This document shows, piece by piece, positions 1 to 5,787 of a stretch of 7,803 nt of DNA. The notes under the pieces were generated by a model. That model searched no databases. It saw nothing but the letters and a program-made list of their open reading frames with translations, and was not told the DNA's origin. The number at the start of each line of letters is the position of its first letter. The stretch's first letter is position 1. Made by a program: the position numbers and the translations under genes. This stretch comes from an uncultured Calothrix sp. (GTDB lineage Bacteria; Cyanobacteriota; Cyanobacteriia; Cyanobacteriales; Nostocaceae). The stretch covers positions 1-7,803 of the forward strand of contig CAKZYM010000341.1 of NCBI GenBank assembly GCA_937884685.1. The letters are read 5' to 3'.

Positions 1-719
1 AAAGTCCAAATTTCTTCTTCATCAAGATGCTTTCCTAATTTGATAATATCTTCGCGTTTTTCTCGATATTGACGATGCAGTTCTAAAGTCTTTTTCAGAA
101 TTTCTTTTTCAATCAGAGAAGCACCTAAATCATGACCAAAATCGATGGGAGTATCAGCCATTCCCTTAACTAAGGTATAATCAGTTGTGGAAGAACCGAT
201 ATCAATTACTAATACAGATTTTTCTAATTCTTGAATCGTAAAAATACCGCTTTCTTTTGCATGCATCAAAGCCGCTCTTGATTCTTTAACGACTGTTGCA
301 TTAGGTACGGTTTCGGAAAGTATTTGTTTATAACTTTGAATTTCTTCTATCCACCATCCCGAAGGACAACCGATAAAAAAGTAATTAGTATCCGAAGTTT
401 GGATTTGATTTGTATCGATTAGATGCTGGTAAATTGCGTTTACAAATTCTTCAATTGTCTTTTGATAAGAAAAATCCTGAAATTTTCTAGTTTTAAAAGC
501 GATTTCTAAATTAGTATCATCAGATAGCTGACAAGCCATTTCACCAATGATGTTTCCCCGCTGGGGATGATGAGCTATAGCGGTGATTTGGCTTTTACGA
601 TTATTGATTAATAAACTTTGAGGATTTGTTTCTTGATTATCCGCACGTACCCAAGTTAAAGCTGTTTCTCCATGCCCTAAATCGAACCCAATTATTCTAG
701 TATTATGGTAATCTTGCAT
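1..719 (-). CDS. Hsp70-family (DnaK-like) ATPase, N-terminal part, cut by window edge
   Basis: An ATG at 719 on the minus strand opens a frame of 239 codons that runs off the left edge, so the 3' part is missing. It has the actin/Hsp70 ATPase signatures in the right order. The phosphate-1 loop is IIGFDLGHGET (residues 9-19). FIGCPSGW (115-122) matches the Hsp70 strand usually written VPAYF. ESRAALMHA (146-154) matches the Hsp70 EPTAAAL connector. The phosphate-2 loop is VIDIGSSTTDYTL (171-183), and HDLGASLIEKEI (196-207) matches the HLGGEDFD region. It is not canonical DnaK: phosphate-1 reads DLGHGE rather than DLGTTN, so it belongs to the divergent 'Hsp70 family protein' group, or to a ParM/MreB-like relative. 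It lies 82 bp downstream of a membrane protein on the same strand and is probably co-transcribed with it. Whether a substrate-binding domain follows cannot be seen. No clear Shine-Dalgarno precedes the ATG. Confidence 0.85.
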   Translation of the reverse strand, partial: MQDYHNTRIIGFDLGHGETALTWVRADNQETNPQSLLINNRKSQITAIAHHPQRGNIIGEMACQLSDDTNLEIAFKTRKFQDFSYQKTIEEFVNAIYQHLIDTNQIQTSDTNYFFIGCPSGWWIEEIQSYKQILSETVPNATVVKESRAALMHAKESGIFTIQELEKSVLVIDIGSSTTDYTLVKGMADTPIDFGHDLGASLIEKEILKKTLELHRQYREKREDIIKLGKHLDEEEIWT

Positions 720-764
720 TTTTTTGTATTGAGTAGGTGAGTAATAAAATTATGTTTGATTCTA

Positions 765-799
765 GGGAGTAGGAAGTCGAGAATAGGGGGTAGAGTTTT
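765..799. repeat. Degenerate heptamer array between the Hsp70 and membrane-protein genes
   Basis: Five period-7 units, gggagta ggaagtc gagaata gggggta, then gagtttt. It fills much of the 82-bp gap between the two putatively co-transcribed minus-strand genes. The first 13 bases are identical to the start of the array at 3309. Confidence 0.6.
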
Positions 800-801
800 T
801 A

Positions 802-1827
802 TTAATTAGGTGAAGGTTCGATAACGCTTCCGGGTAACAGCACTCTTTCGTCTTTTACAAAAGCATGTTTTAGGGTTACATAATCGGTAATATTTGGGTC
901 GATGCTTGGTTCAAAGTAGAACATATCCCAAGCTTTATTTCCTTCTAAAGAAGGTTGATAAACTTTAGCTTCAATTCCATAATTTCTTAAAATTGTTATT
1001 GCTTGTTCAATTCTTCTGCGTACTGAAATTGGTAATTTATTTTCTTCATCAAGCGCATCAGCCATTAATTCTTGAAGATATTCTAATAAGTCTAAATTGT
1101 TTTCTAAATCGGGTTGATTTGTTTTTTCTTCTTTTGTACCGTAAGCTAAAATTGTTTGGTCTATTGATTGAAAGTTTTGGTATAAATAATTAAGCAATTG
1201 ATTAATATCTATAGTTATTCTGGTTTGATTTTGAATAGCTTTATCTGAATAATTAGAACTTATATGGGGTAATTGCTTTTGTTTAACAACCTTACCAAAT
1301 ACACCTCCGGTAATTAAACCAATCACCGCTCCCACTAAACCCCAAGTGATTCCTCCTTCCAAAGTTCCCGCTAAACCCGCTGCTAGTAAACTACTAATAA
1401 TCACCCGACTTTTTTGTAAAGGCTGTAATAATATCTGTTTATAATAATTAGGAGATGTCCAATTTTGAATATTTTTTTGAGTCTGAATAGCTGAATTCAA
1501 AGGAGACAAAACATTTTGATTTATATTTCTACTCAACTCCGCTTGAACTTCGGAAATATCAAAAGATTTCTCTGAAACATCTACAGTTAAATCTTCTAAT
1601 GCAACCGAACTCAATATCTGGAGATTTTCCTTCATCCCCTGTAACATATTTCGAGCAAGACGTGCTTGTGGTGGAGTTAATTCTTTGATATATTCACCGT
1701 TGAGGTCAGTAAGCTGGTTTATCTCATCTAGAACTATTTTTAATACTTCCTCAACTGTATTCGTAGCATCCAAACGAGACTTTAATTTATCCTTGATTTT
1801 CTGATAATGCGATACAAGGCTTTTCAT
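802..1827 (-). CDS. Glycine-zipper membrane protein with GrpE-like C-terminus, partner of the adjacent Hsp70
   Basis: This is a 341-residue protein from the ATG at 1827. A TTG two codons upstream (1833) is possible but less likely. I do not recognise the full-length family. Residues 1-140 are helical and charged. Residues 142-179 form a hydrophobic hairpin with about ten glycines (for example GLAGTLEGG and GLITGGVFG), probably two membrane passes or a glycine zipper. Residues 200-290 are helical again and acidic. The last 70 residues (about 273-338) read LRNYGIEA, then a strand-rich stretch, then RVLLPGSVIEP. This resembles the GrpE beta domain, which has a G-V/I-E turn and ends in a DRVLRPA-V pattern. 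GrpE is the nucleotide exchange factor of Hsp70, and the next gene downstream is an Hsp70-like ATPase, so a membrane-anchored exchange factor or regulator is a reasonable inference. It is unproven: the similarity is short and judged by eye. Confidence 0.8.
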   Translation of the reverse strand: MKSLVSHYQKIKDKLKSRLDATNTVEEVLKIVLDEINQLTDLNGEYIKELTPPQARLARNMLQGMKENLQILSSVALEDLTVDVSEKSFDISEVQAELSRNINQNVLSPLNSAIQTQKNIQNWTSPNYYKQILLQPLQKSRVIISSLLAAGLAGTLEGGITWGLVGAVIGLITGGVFGKVVKQKQLPHISSNYSDKAIQNQTRITIDINQLLNYLYQNFQSIDQTILAYGTKEEKTNQPDLENNLDLLEYLQELMADALDEENKLPISVRRRIEQAITILRNYGIEAKVYQPSLEGNKAWDMFYFEPSIDPNITDYVTLKHAFVKDERVLLPGSVIEPSPN

Positions 1828-2161
1828 AATCAAATAAACACAACTTTTAAAAAAGAATTATAGAACAACTAAGCGAAACCTAGCTAGAATTTGTCACTTT
1901 CTTAATTTATTATCTAATCAAGCACTTTGAAATCATCCTATAGTATATTCATCACCAGCTATTCTCTAACCTCAAAGGCAGATAATTTAAATTAATTAAG
2001 TTAATTAAGTCAAATATCTATACTTTTACTCGCGATATCAGTATAAGTAAAGTTTTATTAAATACAGTTCGCAGAATATTTACGATAAAAATTATTATTT
2101 TGCTAGATAATTATCGGTAGATTAGATTTAGATAAAAAGGGTTTTGCTAATTCAAATATGA
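1828..2161. other. AT-rich intergenic spacer upstream of the membrane protein/Hsp70 pair
   Basis: This 334-bp non-coding stretch contains a tandem 9-base repeat, ttaattaag (1992-2000 and 2001-2009), the 10-base palindrome gataattatc (2106-2115), several tagat words, and a candidate -10 box at 1857-1862. I see no gene and no clear terminator for the nucleoside hydrolase. Confidence 0.7.
1857..1862 (-). promoter_or_regulatory. Candidate -10 box TATAAT for the membrane protein/Hsp70 unit
   Basis: A perfect TATAAT on the minus strand, 29 bases upstream of the ATG at 1827. No good -35 hexamer lies 16-18 bases upstream; the nearest GTGACA (1897-1892) is 29 bases away. In AT-rich DNA a lone TATAAT is weak evidence. 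Confidence 0.35.
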
Positions 2162-3127
2162 TTAATCCATACATAAAAATTTAATATCTTCAAGCAAACT
2201 AGCTAACAAACCTTCTTTATCAACTTCTAAAGCAACCCAAGAATTAGCATCTTTTTTCGCTATAAATCGTTCATCAAAGAAAGTTTTTCCTAAAGTATGT
2301 TTACCTTGGGTTTCAACATCTACTTTTGCACGACAGAAGAGTAAAGTTTCGGGATAGAAAAGATAAGCTACAGCAGCACCGTCATGAACTAGGAAACCTT
2401 TAAACCCTCTGGTTTGACGATATCGCAAATTAGCTTCTGTCATGAAGTCACATAAATCAGATATAAACTGAGTTAAATGGTTTTGAGAACTACTCATAAT
2501 ATCTTCAGCCATTTCTGGAGTAAAGAGTAATTTTTCAGTAATATCTAAAGGTAAAATTACCAAATTATTGCAGCTACTAAATACTTTTTCTGCTGCTTCT
2601 GGATTATAAAAAATATTAAATTCAGCATGGGTGGTAACGTTTCCCGGAACTTTAAAAGCACCTCCCATAATCACAATTTCTTTTGCTTTTTCTAGAATAC
2701 CGGGACTTTTAGTTTCAGCAGCAGCTAAATTAGTTAAAGGTCCCACAGCAAGAATACTAACTTCTCCTGGATAAGCATTGAGTTTATCTATAATTAAATC
2801 ATCGGAATAAACAGCTTTCTCAAAATCATGTTTAGCTGCTGGTAAATTATTAGAAATATTACCCATTCCATCCATTCCGTGGATATGAGCAGCATCTGCA
2901 GCTTGAGGATTTTTAACAGTTACTCCTCGACCTAATTCTACTTGTTCAAATCCTCCCAAACTTAAAACTTTGCTAGCATTAATAAAAGTCGATTTAGAAT
3001 TAATATTACCTTCAGCAGTAGTAACCGCAATTAGTTCAGCCTTAGCTTGTTTTGCTAAACTTTGCAGCCATAATAAAGCAAATGCATCATCACCACCGGG
3101 GTCGGTGTCGAAGATTATTTTAGTCAT
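2162..3127 (-). CDS. Nucleoside hydrolase (IunH family)
   Basis: A 321-residue enzyme predicted to hydrolyse the N-glycosidic bond of ribonucleosides, releasing base and ribose for salvage in the cytoplasm. The family hallmark DTDPGGDDA lies at residues 7-15 and supplies the calcium-binding aspartates. Also present are HGMDGMGN (83-90), AVGPLTNLAAA (127-137), MGGA (154-157), GNVTTHAEFNIFYNPEAA (162-179), LDIT (194-197) and VHDGAAVA (247-254), which carries the catalytic His and a metal-binding Asp. VETQGKHTLG (271-280) is the usual C-terminal VET-G motif. Length and motif spacing are normal, so it should be active. Base preference (inosine/uridine or other) cannot be read. The frame is open 24 codons further upstream to an ATG at 3199, but that extension translates the heptamer array at 3132-3159. 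The true start is taken as the ATG at 3127, two codons before the conserved KIIFDTDPG. Confidence 0.93.
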   Translation of the reverse strand: MTKIIFDTDPGGDDAFALLWLQSLAKQAKAELIAVTTAEGNINSKSTFINASKVLSLGGFEQVELGRGVTVKNPQAADAAHIHGMDGMGNISNNLPAAKHDFEKAVYSDDLIIDKLNAYPGEVSILAVGPLTNLAAAETKSPGILEKAKEIVIMGGAFKVPGNVTTHAEFNIFYNPEAAEKVFSSCNNLVILPLDITEKLLFTPEMAEDIMSSSQNHLTQFISDLCDFMTEANLRYRQTRGFKGFLVHDGAAVAYLFYPETLLFCRAKVDVETQGKHTLGKTFFDERFIAKKDANSWVALEVDKEGLLASLLEDIKFLCMD

Positions 3128-3131
3128 TTCA

Positions 3132-3159
3132 ATTTTGGATTTTGGATTTTGGATTTTGC
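3132..3159. repeat. Heptamer array (attttgg)x3 + attttgc, directly upstream of the nucleoside hydrolase
   Basis: Four period-7 units end four bases upstream of the hydrolase ATG (3127, minus strand). In mRNA sense the unit is ccaaaat. It is translated as IQNPKSKIE if the upstream ATG is used, a signature of a false N-terminal extension. The same unit recurs at 7641-7672. Confidence 0.85.
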
Positions 3160-3260
3160 GAAAATTTTGGGGTGTAGATTCTCTTCCCCCAAAACGCATC
3201 CTCGACGGATTTTAGACTATCTTTTTTTTGAAAAAGATATTGGTAGAATAATAATTGTAG

Positions 3261-3288
3261 GGTGTGTTGTCGCGGAGCGCAACGCACC
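3261..3288. repeat. Dispersed cyanobacterial palindrome (ggtgtgttg ... caacgcacc)
   Basis: Nine-base arms (3261-3269 and 3280-3288) pair with one G-T wobble. An inner cgc/gcg (3271-3273, 3277-3279) closes a gga loop, with one bulged base. The core GGTGCGTT-type sequence recurs at 5473-5500. There is no T-run on either side, so a Rho-independent terminator is not supported. It is most likely a small repetitive palindrome of the kind scattered through cyanobacterial genomes. Confidence 0.65.
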
Positions 3289-3308
3289 ATGATTATGATT
3301 CTTTTTAA

Positions 3309-3364
3309 GGGAGTAGGAAGTAATAAGTAATAAGTAATAAGTAATAAGTAGCAAGTAGCAAGAA
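3309..3364. repeat. Heptamer array gggagta ggaagta (ataagta)x4 (gcaagta)
   Basis: Eight period-7 units ending in a partial gcaagaa. The first two units match those beginning the array at 765. The array lies in the spacer between the TPR gene (3' side) and the nucleoside hydrolase. Confidence 0.9.
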
Positions 3365-3375
3365 CTAATAATTTT

Positions 3376-3403
3376 ATTACTAATTACCAATTACCAATTA
3401 ACA
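3376..3403. repeat. Heptamer array attacta (attacca)x2 attaaca
   Basis: Four period-7 units ending one base from the TPR gene's stop codon. A similar set (attaaca attacta attacat) lies at 7382-7402, just upstream of the 65-residue gene. Confidence 0.8.
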
Positions 3404-3404
3404 A

Positions 3405-5246
3405 TCATGAATTTCTGCGATATTCTTCTATCAATTCGGGAATATAATCATATCCATCTACACCAATAAAAGAAATCATTTTCGGACGATTCTTTCCTAA
3501 TGATTGTTTAAATCCTGCTTCTCCCAACTGGTTTTGTAAAATTGATAATAATTTTGCTGGTTTATACCATTCCCGTGAAGCTATTTGATTGAGTATATAC
3601 ATTCCCAACGATGCTGTATAAATAGCTCTTTCAAAATTAGCTAAACTATAATTCGCTTCAGCTAAATTACTCAAATTCAAACCTTGCAAATACAAGTCAC
3701 CAGAAGTTTGTGCTGTCTTAAAACCTTCCTCTAAATTTTTAATTGCTTTATCCGGTTCTTGAGTGACTATATAAGCTATACCCAAACTACTTAAACATAA
3801 ACCTTTACTTTGTAAATCACCCAGTTTGTCAGATAAATTCAAACCCTGCTTTAAATAATTAATAGACATTTCATAATCAGCTTCCTCATCTGATTCCTGA
3901 GCTTGCATTACTTCGCTATAACCCAAATTCGCTAAAGCATTTGCTTCAGAAATTTTATCACCTGCTTGTCTACTTAATATCAATGCTCTTTGAGAATTAT
4001 TGATAGCTTCGGTATAATTCTTTTGGTCAACATAAGTACGACTCAGATGATTTAAATTGGCTATTTCACAAGCTTTATCTTCAGCATTACGGGCTATTTC
4101 TAAAGCTTCTTGATGAAAATTTACTGAATTATCGTATTGTCCCAATGCTCTTTGGGAATAGCCTAAAATTGTTAATATTCTGGCTTTTTCTTGAGTACCT
4201 TCAACTCTTTGTAAAGGCTCATCTAAATAAGAAAGCGCGTCTTTTAAATAATCACCAGAGAATGAAGCAAAGATTCCACCATACAGTGGAAAATAAGGTC
4301 TTTGAGAAAAATTACGCAATATTTGTAAGACTATCTGCCAAGCCGCACTACCATAGGAAGTATCGCTACCAAAACCGTTTCCTAACTGACTCCAAATAAT
4401 TGAAAAAGTTAAAAAAGTTGAAATCGATAAATTAGAACCAGCTTTAACATTGTAAGCTTGTTGGTCAAACCAATTAACTAATCCCCGCTGTAAAAATTGC
4501 AAACTTAATGTCAATTCAACCAAATCACTTAAACCAATGCTGCGATGATTTTGAGCAAATTCTACCGGAGATTCCTGCTTGGCTAAAGTACTAAAAAACC
4601 CTTTACTAAATTCTCCATCAAATTGCTTTCCCCAGGTAGCCCAAGGCCCATTTTCTCCTGGTATTCCACCAAATCCAATTGATGCGCGGTTTTGTTCGTA
4701 CATCCAGCTTATCAAATGTTGTTGCAATTTTCCCCAACAACTAATTCCCCGAGTGATTCCTTGAGAAAATTCGGATAAATAATCTAATTTAAAAGTCTCA
4801 GCATTTTTTTGTAGTGACTTCGCTAGCTGTTGAAGTTGTTTTTGATTTAAAGGATGCTTGCGATTTGGGTCAGTAACGCTCAAAAAGATAGCTAATCTTT
4901 CGTTTTCTGGTGCTGTGGTAATTTCTCTAGCCGCAGATAAAATTGATTCGGTCGCTTTATTTTGTTCTTCTACTTGTTTCCACTGCGTTTGAATTGTCTT
5001 TAATGCTCTTAAACTACGAGTAGCTTTTGCTTTTTTTAATTCATCAGTTTGAGCATCTACTCGTTGTTGAGTAGCATCTAAATTTTCGCTTAAAACTAAC
5101 TCAAATACTTCTCCAGTACCTACAGTCACACCTTTGAGCAACATTTGATACACTTGTGCTTGCGAGCTAATTTTCCCTTTGAGGGTTGTTTGAACAATTT
5201 CATCGATTAAAGCTAGATATTTATCGCGTAATGATAATTCAGACAC
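3405..5246 (-). CDS. TPR-repeat protein with a conserved-looking N-terminal domain
   Basis: A 613-residue soluble protein, with no signal peptide and no membrane span. It starts at a GTG (5246), since no in-frame ATG lies nearby upstream and MSELSLRDKYLALIDEIV looks like a genuine amphipathic start. Residues 1-55 are helical. Residues 57-100 are rich in K/E/Q and may form a coiled coil. Residues 155-345 form a W/F/G-rich globular region (for example GFGGIPGENGPWATWGKQF at 191-209 and two NWF/SWM-type helices). From about residue 350 come at least five tetratricopeptide repeats, near 352-390, 392-430, 432-480, 482-520 and 522-560, of the RILTILGYSQRALGQYDNSV type seen in LGN/Rapsyn-like scaffolds. 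The protein ends with a short tail, ISFIGVDGYDYIPELIEEY. TPRs imply a protein-binding role. The N-terminal region matches no domain I can name, although I believe the whole type recurs in cyanobacteria. No partner gene is indicated. Confidence 0.88.
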   Translation of the reverse strand: MSELSLRDKYLALIDEIVQTTLKGKISSQAQVYQMLLKGVTVGTGEVFELVLSENLDATQQRVDAQTDELKKAKATRSLRALKTIQTQWKQVEEQNKATESILSAAREITTAPENERLAIFLSVTDPNRKHPLNQKQLQQLAKSLQKNAETFKLDYLSEFSQGITRGISCWGKLQQHLISWMYEQNRASIGFGGIPGENGPWATWGKQFDGEFSKGFFSTLAKQESPVEFAQNHRSIGLSDLVELTLSLQFLQRGLVNWFDQQAYNVKAGSNLSISTFLTFSIIWSQLGNGFGSDTSYGSAAWQIVLQILRNFSQRPYFPLYGGIFASFSGDYLKDALSYLDEPLQRVEGTQEKARILTILGYSQRALGQYDNSVNFHQEALEIARNAEDKACEIANLNHLSRTYVDQKNYTEAINNSQRALILSRQAGDKISEANALANLGYSEVMQAQESDEEADYEMSINYLKQGLNLSDKLGDLQSKGLCLSSLGIAYIVTQEPDKAIKNLEEGFKTAQTSGDLYLQGLNLSNLAEANYSLANFERAIYTASLGMYILNQIASREWYKPAKLLSILQNQLGEAGFKQSLGKNRPKMISFIGVDGYDYIPELIEEYRRNS

Positions 5247-5256
5247 TTTAGCAGTA

Positions 5257-5262
5257 ATTATA
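5257..5262 (-). promoter_or_regulatory. Candidate -10 box TATAAT very close to the TPR gene start
   Basis: A perfect TATAAT on the minus strand ends ten bases before the GTG start codon (5246). If used, transcription would begin within a few bases of the start codon. The -35 region (near 5280-5285, ttagaa) is poor. Confidence 0.3.
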
Positions 5263-5293
5263 GTTAGTTTGTTTATTAATTCTAATTGTAATA

Positions 5294-5328
5294 GGGAGCA
5301 GGGAGTAGCGAGTAGGAAGTAGAGAAAA
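5294..5328. repeat. Degenerate heptamer array upstream of the TPR gene
   Basis: Units gggagca gggagta gcgagta ggaagta gagaaaa, of the same family and same orientation as the arrays at 765 and 3309. It lies about 50 bp upstream of the TPR start codon. Confidence 0.7.
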
Positions 5329-5447
5329 GATTTTATTTTTATAATTTTTATTCTCTACATCTTCGTTTTCTTTATTTTCGATTTTATCGGTTCGTAATTG
5401 TTATAAAGTGTTAAAGTTAGTAATGTGTGTTAGGTAGATAGAATATC

Positions 5448-5500
5448 GTAACGCATCAAATTTTTGCCTGATGGTGCGTTACCGATTACGCTAACACGCC
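5448..5500. repeat. Paired dispersed palindromes with the GTAACGCA / TGCGTTAC core
   Basis: GTAACGCA (5448-5455) pairs perfectly with TGCGTTAC (5475-5482). Alternatively ggtgcgtta (5473-5481) pairs with taacacgcc (5492-5500), with one wobble and one mismatch. The two hairpins share an arm and are mutually exclusive. They are related to the element at 3261-3288. They lie in the divergent spacer between the TPR and helicase genes. Confidence 0.6.
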
Positions 5501-5529
5501 ACTGTTAGCTAAATAATTTGCCAGAATTC

Positions 5530-5563
5530 AGAAATCCGGATTTTCTTTAAAAACCGGGTTTCT
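5530..5563. repeat. Inverted repeat with agaaatccgg / ccgggtttct arms
   Basis: Fifteen-base arms (5530-5544 and 5549-5563) are complementary except for two positions and are separated by the four bases cttt. Flanking CAGAAT (5522-5527) and ATTCTG (5575-5580) can extend the structure outward. The CCGGGTTTCT arm resembles a common dispersed cyanobacterial palindrome. No T-run follows it. Confidence 0.65.
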
Positions 5564-5787
5564 CATCACTTCAGATTCTGACATTCAATATAAAATCGCC
5601 ACACAATAAGTCAATTTCAGTATTAAAAGTATTTGTTGCAGTTAGATAAAAAACATTTATGCTGCAATTTATCTGTAATTATTCCTAATTTAACAGCGAT
5701 TTTTTGAGTTTAATTTCTGTTTTGGTTGTTATTTATGCACCGTTATAGGTTATTAGTAAAAATATTACAGAGTTGGGTAAACTCTAC

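Larger units (their letters stand above)
5247..5787. other. Divergent intergenic spacer between the TPR and helicase genes
   Basis: This 541-bp AT-rich spacer should hold the promoters of both flanking genes. It contains the heptamer array at 5294-5328 and the palindromes at 5448-5500 and 5530-5563. Near the helicase, GAGTT (5770-5774) and AACTC (5780-5784) form a small hairpin ending three bases before the ATG. No convincing sigma-70 pair was found for the helicase, and I see no coding frame or structured RNA gene here. Confidence 0.7.

Noticed and set aside
3128..3199. A 24-residue N-terminal extension of the nucleoside hydrolase from an ATG at 3199
   Set aside because: It translates a heptamer array (NPKSKI-type peptide), while the conserved family start KIIFDTDPG begins two residues after the ATG at 3127.
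3218..3239. Hairpin tatcttttt / aaaaagata as a Rho-independent terminator
   Set aside because: The stem is almost purely A/T and would be unstable, and no following T-run distinguishes it from the stem.
4145..4764. Plus-strand open frames opposite the TPR gene
   Set aside because: They are antisense shadows of a clear coding gene, with no recognisable motif or supporting start signal.
5636..5674. An H-type RNA pseudoknot: TTGCAG (5636-5641) with CTGCAA (5662-5667), and AGATAAA (5644-5650) with TTTATCT (5668-5674)
   Set aside because: The 3' arms are contiguous with no crossing loop, and the 5' arms are only two bases apart, so both stems cannot form together. Single hairpins of 6-7 bp in AT-rich DNA are weak evidence.
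5773..5787. TTG start for the helicase five codons upstream of the ATG
   Set aside because: The TTG lies inside a small hairpin with no ribosome binding site, and the ATG at 5788 is a sufficient start.
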